From assembly GCA_039962225.1 (NCBI GenBank), contig JAMPKV010000029.1, positions 1 through 64,000 on the forward strand: a stretch of 64,000 nt of DNA, read 5' to 3'. The position numbers and the translations under genes were made by a program. Under the pieces are notes generated by a model. It was not told the origin of the DNA and did no database searches. It worked only from the letters and a program-made list of their open reading frames with translations. This DNA is from Microcoleus sp. AS-A8. Its GTDB lineage: Bacteria; Cyanobacteriota; Cyanobacteriia; Cyanobacteriales; Coleofasciculaceae. Within the stretch, counting starts at the first letter, position 1, and each line of letters opens with the position of its first letter. Below, piece after piece: positions 26,707 to 36,374 of the stretch.

Positions 26707-27612
26707 CTGTTGCACTCCTATGATTGATTGTTACACCAAGCTACAATCCAACATATCTTCTTTTGTCACTTTCGTTATCGGAAAATCAGCGACTTCTCTA
26801 TATATTGGCGGGCTTCCCTTGTGGGAAGAAATAGATTAAGAAACATTCATCATACTTGAAATGTGGACGACTTTTTATTAATTTTTTTGGTTTTATTTTT
26901 ATCTTTAGAAAAATCCGAAAAAGGATAAATTACAATTAATTTTTCATTCTAAATTAACGAATGCCTACTTAATTTATTACTCCCTGTATTCAAGATTACA
27001 GTTGAAAATTACACTTTAAGTTTCGAGGATTCTTTAAGGACAGCGTCATCCAATCGAGCGTTTGACTTTATCCTCTAAAATGAAAATCATGTTGTTGATA
27101 TATACAATAATTCGCTCTGTGACACAAGCAGGTTCCAGTTAATTTATGTGAGGTAGAAGCGGTTAACTTTTGAAAAGCACAGGCCGACAAATTTAAGTAA
27201 AAGTGGGCGAGTTAATGCTCAACGATAGGAATTCATTGAAGCTACCCAAAAAGGTAACAATGGCAAAACACAACCCTAATATAGATTCGCCATGAATCCT
27301 AAAAACTAACTTGAGAAGAAGAAAAAAAGTTGGGGATTACCTATCCTTGGCGCAGTTTTATTTTTTATATTTACCTTGAGAGCCTCCCAAATCTATTAGT
27401 AAAACCTTTTTCTAAACTTCTTCCCTTAACTGAGATACAGAGGGTCGTGAAGACTCAGTGTAAATCCTTAGAAAACCTCTCCGAAAATTAAGTTTCAGTG
27501 ATGGTGCTACAAGGATTTCAGGTTAATTATCGGAGAGGTCTAGAGTGTTGCAGAGAGTGTCAAGACAGCATTTTTGGTATTGTCTTGCGACCGTTACAAC
27601 ATTGGGGATGAG
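26707..27612. other. 906-bp AT-rich intergenic region between the squalene synthase homologue and shc
   Basis: No coding frame could be supported on either strand. The left half (26830-27000) is very AT-rich. The right part holds the inverted repeat at 27475-27539. A promoter for the minus-strand synthase gene is expected near 26710-26900, which implies that it is not simply read through from shc. Confidence 0.6.
27475..27539. repeat. 17-bp inverted repeat with 31-base spacer
   Basis: The arm ACCTCTCCGAAAATTAA (27475-27491) pairs with TTAATTATCGGAGAGGT (27523-27539) with one mismatch. The spacer contains two TTTCAG words. There is no T-run and no gene on either side within 70 bases except the end of shc (27613). 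It could be a miniature transposable element, a structured RNA or a long terminator-like hairpin; the sequence does not decide. Confidence 0.7.
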
Positions 27613-29544
27613 TTAGCCAGAAATTTCTCCCCGCTGAGTCAACAAAGTTTGATGACGACCAAAGGCCATGAGCGGAAAATATTGTTGATAGAGATGATAT
27701 TTCAGATAAAAATGACTGGGAAAGCCAGTCCCTGTAAATTCCGATTCGTTCCATGTGCCATCCGAGCGCTGGGTGTTTAAAAGGTAATTTACACCCCGTT
27801 CGATTGCCTCACTGGCAAATTTTCCAGTCGCCTCACCCGCCGCCATTAACCCAATTAAAGCCCAAGCGGTTTGGGAAGCTGTACTCGTTCCTTGTCCTTT
27901 GAGAGCTGGGTTATCGTAACTGCGGCAGGTTTCGCCCCAACCTCCATCTGAATTTTGGCATCCAACCAGCCAAGCCGCACCTCGTTCAATACGTCGGCAG
28001 TGAGTTTGAGGCGCGATTAAGGCTAGGGCAGAAAGAGCACCACTGGTTCCGTAGATATAATTAACTCCCCAACGACCAAACCAGGAACCATCCGCTTCTT
28101 GTTCACGAATCAGATAATCAATCGCTCTTGCCGTTTGATTGGCATCGATGGACAAGTTACAGCACCCCAGCATTTCTAACACCCGTGCCGTTACATCTGC
28201 TGTGTTCGGGTCAATCATCGCTTTCAAGTCACCATAGGGCAACTGATTGAGCCAATCTTGATTATTGTCCAGATCAAATGCCGCCCAACCCCCAGCTTGG
28301 CATTGCATCGAGGCAATCCAATTCACAGTACGAGCGATCGCAGCTTGTTTCAACCGTTCATTCGGGAGTTGCGCCTGATGGAGAGCCATCACCACCACCG
28401 CCGAATCATCCACATCCGGATAAAAGCGATTCTCAAACTCAAACGCCCAAGCACCGGGTTTTCCTTGTTTATTCTTAACCGCCCAATCGCCGTAATCTAA
28501 AATCTGCTTGCTCAATAACCATTCTCCCGCCCGAACGACGGCGGGATGCTCCGGCGAGAAACCCGAATCAATTAAGGCGCGAATCGCCCAAGCGGTATCC
28601 CAAACGGGCGAAATGCAAGGCTGAATACAATAACTCTGTTCGGTTTCAATGGCAAAGTTATCTACGGCTTTAAGTCCCCGGTGGACAATGGGATCGGCTG
28701 AATCATAATCTAAGCAGCGCAACGCCAGAAGCGAGTTCAGCATGGCAGGAATAATCCCTCCCCAGTCTCCCGTGGCTTCTTGCCGCTCTAGAATCCATTT
28801 TTCAGCCGCCTTGATGCCTTCTTGGCGAAAAGGGACAAGATTTAAGCTTTCGGCGAATTTAAAGCCATGATCCAGAACTAGAAATACGTCTGTCCAATCA
28901 GAATTTCGGGGTAAATCAAACCGGGCATTTTCCCTGCCTTCGGTATAGAGTTCATCGAGAGTAATTCTGGGATTGACCTGAAACACCGGTTTGCGATCAA
29001 GGACAATGAGGAGAGGAACTGTGCTTGAGCGTGCCCAGCTTGACATTTCGTAGATGTTGAAGGGAAACTGTTCTGGCAACAGCATCACCCAAGGTGGCAA
29101 AGAAGGAACGCCTTGCCAGCTATAGCAGCCAATCAGGGCTAGATGGATTTTAGTGAAAATGCGACTGCGACTAATTCCGCCCCGTTTTAAAATAAAGGTT
29201 TTGGCTCGAAGCATGGCTGGGTCGGTTTCCGATACCCCCAGCAACTTGAGCGCCATATAGGCTTCAACGGAAGTACTTAACTCTCCACCATCTCCGTAAA
29301 AGAGTTCCCAACCCCCATGCTCTCGTTGTTGCGATCGCAGGTAATGTTCTACTTTGTGTAGGGGACGTTCTAAGTCAGTTCCCCAAATCTTGTGGAGCAG
29401 AACGGCTTCTGCGGTGATGGTGACATTAGATTCTAACTCAGCCCACCAGTAGCCGGCTGGATTTTGAATCGAGAGTAAATAGTTTTGTGTTGCAGCGATC
29501 GCTAGAGCCAATCTTGATGCTGTAGCCTTGTCTTGCGTTTGCAT
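27613..29544 (-). CDS. shc: Squalene-hopene cyclase
   Basis: It cyclises squalene to hopene/hopanol on the membrane. The catalytic DxDD motif is DVDD (residues 377-380), which protonates the terminal double bond. Several QW repeats are visible (for example QREHGGWELFYGD, QATGDWGG-type and QNSDGGWGET), as is the late GRWGVNYIYGTSGALSAL stretch. The length of 643 residues fits the family. The ATG at 29544 (MQTQDKATASR) is preferred to GTG 29577, since the added residues lack homology. A GDSL hydrolase gene lies just upstream on the same strand (78 bases to this ATG), so the two are probably co-transcribed. Confidence 0.95.
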   Translation of the reverse strand: MQTQDKATASRLALAIAATQNYLLSIQNPAGYWWAELESNVTITAEAVLLHKIWGTDLERPLHKVEHYLRSQQREHGGWELFYGDGGELSTSVEAYMALKLLGVSETDPAMLRAKTFILKRGGISRSRIFTKIHLALIGCYSWQGVPSLPPWVMLLPEQFPFNIYEMSSWARSSTVPLLIVLDRKPVFQVNPRITLDELYTEGRENARFDLPRNSDWTDVFLVLDHGFKFAESLNLVPFRQEGIKAAEKWILERQEATGDWGGIIPAMLNSLLALRCLDYDSADPIVHRGLKAVDNFAIETEQSYCIQPCISPVWDTAWAIRALIDSGFSPEHPAVVRAGEWLLSKQILDYGDWAVKNKQGKPGAWAFEFENRFYPDVDDSAVVVMALHQAQLPNERLKQAAIARTVNWIASMQCQAGGWAAFDLDNNQDWLNQLPYGDLKAMIDPNTADVTARVLEMLGCCNLSIDANQTARAIDYLIREQEADGSWFGRWGVNYIYGTSGALSALALIAPQTHCRRIERGAAWLVGCQNSDGGWGETCRSYDNPALKGQGTSTASQTAWALIGLMAAGEATGKFASEAIERGVNYLLNTQRSDGTWNESEFTGTGFPSHFYLKYHLYQQYFPLMAFGRHQTLLTQRGEISG

Positions 29545-29622
29545 TGGTTTCCCGTCTATCTGTAACACTCCCCACACAAGGCAGAATCATAACGGAAAAC
29601 CTCTCAGATTTCCAAGGAGTAT

Positions 29623-30354
29623 CTATGGGTTCGGAAGTACCTTTTTCAGGGCAGCAAACCAACGGGAGGCCATTTTCCGTTCACCCACTTCACTGGGATG
29701 ACAGCCATCATAGGTATCAGCGCCTGCTTTGGGGTTGAAGCCACTAAACTGATCGACAACAACGATGGGTGACTCCTGAGTGTTCGTCCTCCGGGCTAAA
29801 TTCCCAATCAGCTTATTGAGTTGTTGAATTCGCGGTGGATTTCCACAGGGGATAATCTGTGCAATCAGCAGCTTTACCCGTGGGTTGACAGCACGTATCC
29901 GCTGAATCAGTTGCCGAAGTTCCTCGATGGTACTCTCCAGGCTTTGTCCACGAGTCAGATCGTTATTTCCCAGATGAATCAGCACGATGTCGGGTTCGCT
30001 GATTCGCATCCAGCCGTCAATTCTTTCCAATACCTCATCTACGCGCCAACCCCAATGTCCCTCGTGATCGGGGTCAAAGTCTGATAAGGGAGAAGGCCCT
30101 TTAAAATTCTCTCGTGTTGACCCAACAAAATCAACGTTGTAACCCGCCTTACGTAATTCAAGCCAGAGGGGACGACGATAGCTATTATGCTGAGTATTCC
30201 CCTGCGTGATCGAATCGCCCAACGGCATGATGCGCGTCGGATTTGCGGATGGCTCCGCTTTTGATGTCGCCGTCGTAATGCACAAGACACTTAAGAGAGT
30301 TCCGGCAACGAAAGCTGGCAGCATGAACCTGCCAATTGAGAGGTTGAACTTCAA
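29623..30354 (-). CDS. Secreted SGNH/GDSL-family hydrolase
   Basis: After a signal peptide (about residues 1-33) the first block MPLGDSITQGN supplies the nucleophilic Ser. The block III motif HLGNNDL has the oxyanion Asn. The final block DGCHPSEVG gives the Asp-x-x-His pair. These are the four blocks of SGNH esterases, which remove acyl or acetyl groups from lipids, peptidoglycan or polysaccharides. It should act in the periplasm or outside the cell. It is the gene directly upstream of shc on the same strand and is divergent from hpnB, a position that suggests a link to hopanoid or envelope lipid handling, though the substrate is not known. Confidence 0.83.
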   Translation of the reverse strand: MKFNLSIGRFMLPAFVAGTLLSVLCITTATSKAEPSANPTRIMPLGDSITQGNTQHNSYRRPLWLELRKAGYNVDFVGSTRENFKGPSPLSDFDPDHEGHWGWRVDEVLERIDGWMRISEPDIVLIHLGNNDLTRGQSLESTIEELRQLIQRIRAVNPRVKLLIAQIIPCGNPPRIQQLNKLIGNLARRTNTQESPIVVVDQFSGFNPKAGADTYDGCHPSEVGERKMASRWFAALKKVLPNP

Positions 30355-30414
30355 CTTGCTCCTGGCTCCTGAACTCTGAAAGATAAGGGTAAAGATAGTG
30401 TATTGTGCTTTTTG

Positions 30415-31647
30415 ATGTACACAAGACTCAACATGCTGCTGGGTGAGATGGGGTTAGGATTGACCGTTCTATCTTTGCTGATTTGGCTCGGATTGCTGGG
30501 CTTTCGGGGTCAATTTTGGCGAACCGATCAGCGTTTAGAAGCAGTAGAAACACCGCCACAGCCCACCCCTTCAGAATTATATCCATCAATCTGTGCTGTC
30601 GTCCCGGCTCGGAATGAGGCTGAATTGCTACCCGTAACCTTGCGATCGCTCCTCAACCAAGACTATCCTGGCTCCTATTCGGTGATTTTGGTGGATGATC
30701 ACAGTACTGATGGTACAGCGAGTGTTGCTCAACAGGTTGCCCAAGAACTGAACAAAAGCTGGCAGTTGAAAATGATTCCAGGTGTACCCCTGCCTGCGGG
30801 TTGGACGGGAAAGCTTTGGGCGATGGAACAAGGCATTCGCCATGCTCAGAACCTAACCCCACTGCCTGACTATTTGCTGTTGACGGATGCCGATATTGAA
30901 CATGACAGTGGCAATCTCCGCCGCCTCATCGCCAAAGCACAACAGGCAGATTTAGATCTCGTTTCCTTGATGGTGCTACTGCGATGCCAGGATGTTTGGG
31001 AGCAATTTTTAATCCCAGCGTTTGTGTTCTTCTTTCAAAAACTCTATCCCTTTCGTTGGGTGAATGACCCCTTTAATCCTACCGCCGCCGCTGCTGGGGG
31101 ATGTATTTTGATTCGTCGTGAAGCGTTAAGTCGCATTGGTGGATTGCAGGTGGTTCGCCAAGCACTCATTGATGATTGTGCCTTGGCTCAAGCCGTAAAG
31201 TCGAGTCGTTCAGAGGAAGGGAAAGGCAGAAGTCGCATTTGGCTAGGACTTACGACTTTAACCCGGAGTTTACGCCCTTATCCCTCTTTAGAGACGATTT
31301 GGGAAATGGTGGCTCGCACCGCCTATACACAGTTAAACTATTCGCCCTTATTGCTGTTGGGAACGCTATGTGCTATGACTCTGGTTTACTTGGTGCCGCC
31401 TGCGGGAGCCATCTGGGGAGGATTGACGGGAAACGGGATAGTTGCGATCGCGGGTTTATCGGCATGGCTGTTGATGAGTGTGGCTTACTTCCCTATCGTC
31501 CGATTTTATGGGTGTTCACCTGGGTTGGCATTTTCCTTACCTGCGATCGCTTTTCTGTATACTCTGATGACTCTAGACTCTGCTATACGGCACTGGCAAG
31601 GTCGAGGCGGTGCTTGGAAAGGAAGAATGTATTCTGAGAGAGGGTAG
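30415..31647 (+). CDS. hpnB: Hopene-associated glycosyltransferase HpnB
   Basis: This is a membrane-bound GT2 enzyme with an N-terminal helix (about residues 8-28). Its GT-A core has VVPARNEAELLPVTLRSLL and the metal-binding TDADIEHD, followed by the HpnB-typical ALIDDCALAQAVK. Two or three helices close the protein. HpnB co-occurs with hopanoid genes; its exact reaction is not established to my knowledge. The frame opens at TTG 30403; ATG 30415 and ATG 30433 are both possible starts and neither has a clear ribosome-binding site. It is divergent from the GDSL hydrolase across about 60 bases. Confidence 0.82.
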   Translation: MYTRLNMLLGEMGLGLTVLSLLIWLGLLGFRGQFWRTDQRLEAVETPPQPTPSELYPSICAVVPARNEAELLPVTLRSLLNQDYPGSYSVILVDDHSTDGTASVAQQVAQELNKSWQLKMIPGVPLPAGWTGKLWAMEQGIRHAQNLTPLPDYLLLTDADIEHDSGNLRRLIAKAQQADLDLVSLMVLLRCQDVWEQFLIPAFVFFFQKLYPFRWVNDPFNPTAAAAGGCILIRREALSRIGGLQVVRQALIDDCALAQAVKSSRSEEGKGRSRIWLGLTTLTRSLRPYPSLETIWEMVARTAYTQLNYSPLLLLGTLCAMTLVYLVPPAGAIWGGLTGNGIVAIAGLSAWLLMSVAYFPIVRFYGCSPGLAFSLPAIAFLYTLMTLDSAIRHWQGRGGAWKGRMYSERG

Positions 31648-31759
31648 GGCAAGCTTTTTTTTCACAAAGAAATCTCCTTTGTGTTGACAACTAAAGCTTG
31701 AAGGAGAAACTAGAGAACTTTTTCATCCTTCATCCTTCACAGGTGATATTTCAGATCCA

Positions 31760-32227
31760 TTATTCACTTTTTGCTGTATTGCCTGCCTTAATCCAACCTT
31801 CTTGATTACCCTCAACCACGCGCACCTGTTGCCATCTGCCATCGTCGCTTTGTTTGAGAACGAACAATTCCTGATTGGCAGCAACACCGCCAATACGGTT
31901 TGACTCGAAATTAGGCGCGTCGCGCAGACTCAAGCCTTCTGGCCAAGTCACACGCGCTTTATAAGCTCCTGGTGGCAGTTTTTGGATGGGCGACTTACTA
32001 GGCGTGGGAGTGGGTTGACTGCTCAGTTTGGATTTAGAAGTCTGAATTAAACTGGCTTTCTTAGCCATCGGGAACTTCTTCTGTTGTTCTTCCGCAAAGA
32101 TAGGTTTGGCAGGACTAATAGAGAGCCTTGTCCAGAAGTAATAAGCCGCACCCAGACCACAAAAGACCAAGAATATGATGCCGACAAAAAAACCGAGGAT
32201 AAACTTAAAGATGCCTGACAAACTCAT
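31760..32227 (-). CDS. Membrane-anchored SH3-domain protein
   Basis: One transmembrane helix (about residues 6-28) anchors a Ser/Thr/Pro/Lys-rich linker and a C-terminal bacterial SH3 domain (about 95-150; LSLRDAPNFESNRIGGV, ELFVLKQSDDGRWQQVRV, GWIKAG). Such domains bind peptidoglycan or peptides in the periplasm. The ATG at 32227 (MSLSGIFKF) is preferred; the longer frame begins in a low-complexity intergenic word. It lies downstream of the ycf46-like gene on the same strand, with 85 bases between. Confidence 0.78.
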   Translation of the reverse strand: MSLSGIFKFILGFFVGIIFLVFCGLGAAYYFWTRLSISPAKPIFAEEQQKKFPMAKKASLIQTSKSKLSSQPTPTPSKSPIQKLPPGAYKARVTWPEGLSLRDAPNFESNRIGGVAANQELFVLKQSDDGRWQQVRVVEGNQEGWIKAGNTAKSE

Positions 32228-32312
32228 AGGGAGTTGTGGGTAATTGGTAATGGGTAATGAAGGGGTAATGGGTAATCGATCTTTAATCACCCACTATCCA
32301 TAAACAATCGGG

Positions 32313-33827
32313 TTACTGAAATTGACGCTGAATGCGATTGCTCAAACGGCTATCTCTAGATGCCATTCGGGCTTTTCCGGCAGCTGCCCAGTTTTGTAAA
32401 AATTGGATTTGCTCTTGTGCGGTTCGAGCCAAGGGGATGATCTGGCTGGCGGATTCCAAGATATCATCGGTGGTGAAGTCTCGGTTTTGGCTGAAGCCAA
32501 TGTGCATGGCTTCGATTAGGGTTTGCTCGATTTCCGCTCCCGAAAAATCAGGTGTTTCGTAGGCTAATCGGTCTAAATCGTAATTCTTTAAGTTATGAGG
32601 CCGCAGTCGAGATAAATGTAACTCAAAAATTGCTCTGCGTTCTTCTTGGCTGGGTAAACCCACAAAAAAGATTTCATCAAACCGCCCTTTACGCAGCATT
32701 TCTGGGGGTAACGCTTGGATATTGTTGGCGGTGGCGACGACAAAAACGGGGGATTTTTTTTCGGCTAGCCAGTTGATAAAGGTGCCAAAAACGCGGCTGG
32801 TTGTTCCGGCGTCTCCTTTAGAATCAATACCAGAAAAGGCTTTGTCAATTTCATCAATCCACAGGATGCAGGGAGCAAGCGCTTCTGCTAACTGAATCAT
32901 TTGTCGGGTGCGGGATTCCGATTCTCCCACTAAGCCCCCAAACAGACGCCCCACATCTAAGCGTAGCAAGGGTAGGTGCCAGTGATGGGCGATCGCCTTT
33001 GCGGTTAATGATTTTCCAGTGCCCTGAATTCCCACTAACAGCAAGCCGCGAGGATGGGGTAAACCATATTGTCTGGCTTGTTCGGTAAAAGCACCGCCCC
33101 GCCTCAGCAGCCAGTCTTTCAGGTTATCCAAACCACCAATATCAGAAATTTTCTCGGTTGTTGGGTAAAACTCTAAAATTTGCGTCTGCCGAATCGATTG
33201 GCGTTTTTCTTCTAAAATTAATTCCACGTCTTCGGGTTGAATTTCGCCATGAGAGGCGATCGCACGAGCAAGAACCCGACGAATCCGTTCCAGAGATAGC
33301 CCCTGTGCAGAACGTACTAGCTCATCTAGAACTTTATCGCTCAAGGATTGTGCTGTCGCGCCCAGCAAGCGTTGAATTTCGGCTTTGATTTCCGAGGCGT
33401 TGGGTAAAGGAAATTCCACCACCGTCAGCACTTCTGCTAACTCCGCCGGAACGGCGACTTGTGGCGACAGGATGACAATATTCTTGGGTTGGGATTTTAG
33501 GCGTCGTGATAAATTTCTCAGTTTCCGAGAAACGGAGATATCGTCTAAAAAACGGTGAAAATCTCTTAATATAAAGATAGCGGCGGCGCTTTGGGCTACT
33601 TTCTCCACAAATTCTAGCGCTTGTAACGGATTGCGGCGTCCGAAACCGACATCATTCGGGTTGCCCTGGTAGCCGTCCACGAAATCCCAGATATAGACAG
33701 CGCGATCGCCTAAACGTTTCCCCGCTTGTGCGATCGAGGCTTCCACTCGCTCTTCTTCCGGCGTGGGAATATAAATTAAGGGGTAGCGAGCCCGGAGAAG
33801 CAGCTCAAATTCATCATTAAAACTCAT
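32313..33827 (-). CDS. ycf46: Ycf46-like AAA ATPase
   Basis: The N-terminal half (about residues 1-240) has the Ycf46-type stretches LLLRARYPLIYIPT and YIWDFVDGY. The AAA module follows with Walker A GIQGTGKSLTAK, Walker B CILWIDEIDKAF and a second region of homology with ATANNIQALPPEMLRKGRFDE. The protein is retained in cyanobacteria and in some plastid genomes. Its role is not settled; links to stress and inorganic-carbon responses have been proposed. It closes the conserved rpmH-rnpA-yidC-jag-DUF177 run. Confidence 0.88.
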   Translation of the reverse strand: MSFNDEFELLLRARYPLIYIPTPEEERVEASIAQAGKRLGDRAVYIWDFVDGYQGNPNDVGFGRRNPLQALEFVEKVAQSAAAIFILRDFHRFLDDISVSRKLRNLSRRLKSQPKNIVILSPQVAVPAELAEVLTVVEFPLPNASEIKAEIQRLLGATAQSLSDKVLDELVRSAQGLSLERIRRVLARAIASHGEIQPEDVELILEEKRQSIRQTQILEFYPTTEKISDIGGLDNLKDWLLRRGGAFTEQARQYGLPHPRGLLLVGIQGTGKSLTAKAIAHHWHLPLLRLDVGRLFGGLVGESESRTRQMIQLAEALAPCILWIDEIDKAFSGIDSKGDAGTTSRVFGTFINWLAEKKSPVFVVATANNIQALPPEMLRKGRFDEIFFVGLPSQEERRAIFELHLSRLRPHNLKNYDLDRLAYETPDFSGAEIEQTLIEAMHIGFSQNRDFTTDDILESASQIIPLARTAQEQIQFLQNWAAAGKARMASRDSRLSNRIQRQFQ

Positions 33828-33920
33828 GACACACCAAGGTTATGGGCAACACCAAGAATTAAAAATTGAGACAACTTTTTTTAAATTGCGTATTTTTAAT
33901 TCTTGCTCCAAATCGGCAGA

Positions 33921-34424
33921 CTATCCAGGAAGCTGTTTTTTCAGGTTTTCCAGAGCTTGCCAACGCTGATCCGTGGGCGCGGAACTCCCCTGTTGATTAA
34001 TCTGAATACCTGGGCAATTCGAGTCACAAAGCTGCCGAGGGGGAGTTGCCAAACACAGTTGCTCGTATAGCCAAACGTCTGGCTGAAAATAGCCTTGGGG
34101 TGGCAGCATTTCAACCAAGTCTTCCAACGCCGTCTCCCGTTCTAATGGTCCTTCATCCGGTTGGTCGGCTGATTCATCTAACCAAACCATTTCCGAGGCA
34201 TCAACTTTTAAACGGTGATTGTACTGCTGCAAGCAGCGATCGCACGTTAGGGTAATAATGGTTTCCGCTTGGGCAGAAACTTCTAGATAATTCCCTTTAT
34301 GCGTCACTTGCATTCGACCGCGCACTGGGGTGAGCGTCTCTAAACCAGCAATGCAATCGTTAACCGGAATGACCTCTGTCTGCTCTGGTAGCTTAAGCAG
34401 CCAAGGAATATGAATGGCTTCCAT
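33921..34424 (-). CDS. DUF177/YceD-family protein
   Basis: This 167-residue soluble protein has the family's VSAQAETIITLTCDRCLQQY motif, with the paired Cys, and a second Cys pair near the end (LCDSNCPG). Members are associated with ribosomal RNA or 23S maturation in plants and bacteria and usually sit next to rpmF. Here it lies between jag and ycf46, a common cyanobacterial order. The ATG at 34424 is followed by HIPWLLKLPEQTEV. No unusual features were seen. Confidence 0.85.
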   Translation of the reverse strand: MEAIHIPWLLKLPEQTEVIPVNDCIAGLETLTPVRGRMQVTHKGNYLEVSAQAETIITLTCDRCLQQYNHRLKVDASEMVWLDESADQPDEGPLERETALEDLVEMLPPQGYFQPDVWLYEQLCLATPPRQLCDSNCPGIQINQQGSSAPTDQRWQALENLKKQLPG

Positions 34425-34526
34425 GATGCTTATCCTTTTTTTAATTAACCCCTAGGCAGCTAAAAAATAAACCCTGAAACGAAGATCTGTCTGGAAACGC
34501 TCATCGTTCCCCAACAACTCTACTCT

Positions 34527-35018
34527 TTAGCGTAGACGCACAACCAGGCGTCGGTCAGGCTCCTGTCCCCGGCTTTGAGTCTCCAAGTCTTCGCATTCCT
34601 TCAAAAAGGTATGAACTTGACGCCGTTCTGCGGAGGACAAGGATTTCATTTCATATTCTTGTCCCGTCTCGCGCACTGTCTGGGCGGCATGAGCCGCCAT
34701 CGCCCGGAGTTCCTCTTGACGCTGGAGGCGATAACCATCGATTTCTATGGTATAGGCGGCTTGTCCCTCTTCCTCCTGCCCCAAATTCAGAATTGAATTA
34801 GCCAGGTACTGAATCGCATCCAGGACTATTCCGTCTGGGCCAATCAAAATTTCAATTTGTTTGGGAGTCAGTCGGGTTTGATCGATGGTTAACCAATAGT
34901 TTGGCTTATCGTCACCTGAGTCATCGGTTAGGGTTGGCGTCACCTGTGCCGCCAACTTGGATAAACGCAGGAGTTCCTCAAGCCACTGCTGACCCCGCTG
35001 CATGAGCTGCTTGTCCAT
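34527..35018 (-). CDS. jag: Jag/KhpB-type RNA-binding protein (KH and R3H domains)
   Basis: A KH-like domain (about residues 40-95, including IEILIGPDGIVLDAIQYLAN) precedes an R3H domain (about 100-160, with MAAHAAQTVRETG, SSAERRQVHTFLKE and RRLVVRLR). The protein binds RNA and in other bacteria influences cell-envelope genes. It lies two bases downstream of yidC, the usual partner. The N-terminal Jag domain of Firmicutes is absent, as is normal in cyanobacteria. Confidence 0.88.
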   Translation of the reverse strand: MDKQLMQRGQQWLEELLRLSKLAAQVTPTLTDDSGDDKPNYWLTIDQTRLTPKQIEILIGPDGIVLDAIQYLANSILNLGQEEEGQAAYTIEIDGYRLQRQEELRAMAAHAAQTVRETGQEYEMKSLSSAERRQVHTFLKECEDLETQSRGQEPDRRLVVRLR

Positions 35019-35020
35019 AA

Positions 35021-36172
35021 CTAACTCGAAGCCTTTTTCTTAGAACGCCGTTCAAAAGGCAGTGATTCCCGCTTCTCCCCAGCTTTGGTTTCTTTCTCTT
35101 GCGTCTCCATCATTTTTTGAATGTTTTCGGGCAAGGGTTCGCGCATCAAAATAAAGGTCTGGGCTGTCTGAAAAATATTGGCAATCACCATGTACATCAG
35201 CACGCCAGCAGGCAAGGGGAAGAATAAGAACATCCCAGAGAACAGAATTGGAGTGAGCTTATTCACCGTTGCTTGCTGCTTTGAGGCATCATCACTCGAA
35301 GCGTTTTGACCCGAAAGTAGCTGGTTTACATACAAACTAATGCCAAACACGAGAATCATGCTAATGACATCCCAGTGGATCCTTCCATCGGGTTCAAAAG
35401 CGCCCACACGCCCTAGAGCCTCAATGAAGAGAAATCCTTTATCAGCGGCTAGTCCGGGCAGGCTGCCCTGAAGCGTTACTTCTCCGGGTTCTACTGCTTC
35501 TAGAGTTCCGTCTTCCTGAATCCGGATGTGTTCTGCCCCTTTGGTCACTTGCCATTTGGGAGCAATTTTCGTCTCCGGATAATCGACCAGCAATTTGCTC
35601 AGAGGCTTGCCTTCAACGGTTTGAAACTCTACTTGGGTTTTTTCTCCAACGACTAAACGGCTTCCCCCCGGAAGAATAGCCGCCACTGGGGCATGAACGC
35701 CATCAGCGATGTAAATGTTTTGGGGTTTGGTGGCAAACGCTTGGGGCTGAATCAACTCCATCTGCTCTCTGGGAAAGATTTGGAGATTGACGGCGTAATT
35801 AACGTCAGAAAACGGTGACCCCCGCAAGGTCGCAAATAAGGCAAACAATACCGGCATTTGCAGCACGACGGGTAAACAGCCCGCTAGGGGATTGCCAAAC
35901 TCTTTGAAGAGTTTGCCCATCTCTTCCTGCTGTTTAGCTGGGTCATCTTTGTAGAGTTTTTGAATCTCTTCTTGCCGCTTTTTCATTAGCGGTTGGGTGA
36001 TTCGCATACGCCTCATATTGCGAATGGAACCAGCGTTCAAGGGAAAGAGGGCAAAGCGAATCACCAGGGTCAGCGCCACGATGGCGAGACCATAGCTTGG
36101 CACAATCCCGTAAAAGAAATCCAGGATTGGCAGCATGACGTTGTTGGAAAGAAACCCGACACCAAAATCCAT
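35021..36172 (-). CDS. yidC: Membrane protein insertase YidC/Alb3
   Basis: It inserts membrane proteins, including photosystem subunits in thylakoids. Five helices are expected, and the conserved insertase core is present: [21 protein letters not shown] (the positive charge of the hydrophilic groove is its Arg), [19 protein letters not shown], and late [17 protein letters not shown]. The periplasmic loop contains a domain of about 100 residues (from about 145 to 250), larger than in simple Oxa1 proteins, as seen in cyanobacteria. The C-terminus is basic ([10 protein letters not shown]), which helps ribosome docking. Confidence 0.93.
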   Translation of the reverse strand: MDFGVGFLSNNVMLPILDFFYGIVPSYGLAIVALTLVIRFALFPLNAGSIRNMRRMRITQPLMKKRQEEIQKLYKDDPAKQQEEMGKLFKEFGNPLAGCLPVVLQMPVLFALFATLRGSPFSDVNYAVNLQIFPREQMELIQPQAFATKPQNIYIADGVHAPVAAILPGGSRLVVGEKTQVEFQTVEGKPLSKLLVDYPETKIAPKWQVTKGAEHIRIQEDGTLEAVEPGEVTLQGSLPGLAADKGFLFIEALGRVGAFEPDGRIHWDVISMILVFGISLYVNQLLSGQNASSDDASKQQATVNKLTPILFSGMFLFFPLPAGVLMYMVIANIFQTAQTFILMREPLPENIQKMMETQEKETKAGEKRESLPFERRSKKKASS

Positions 36173-36374
36173 TCGTGTAAAGTCTACCTAGGCGCTGTAA
36201 AGTTTTCTGAATCTAATCTATCTAATATTCGTGCCAATGCGAGACGGTTATCCGGTAAGCATTGATAAACACCCCAATTCTGCTTGGCCTGAAGGCAGAA
36301 GGTTGGGGATGTGAAGCGTTGATTCTTGTTCTTTGTCGGTCACAGAGGTTGAGCCTCTTACGACACCCTTGGCT

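Noticed and set aside
27475-27539. Retron or CRISPR repeat
   Set aside because: There is only a single inverted repeat, with no reverse transcriptase and no cas gene anywhere in the window.
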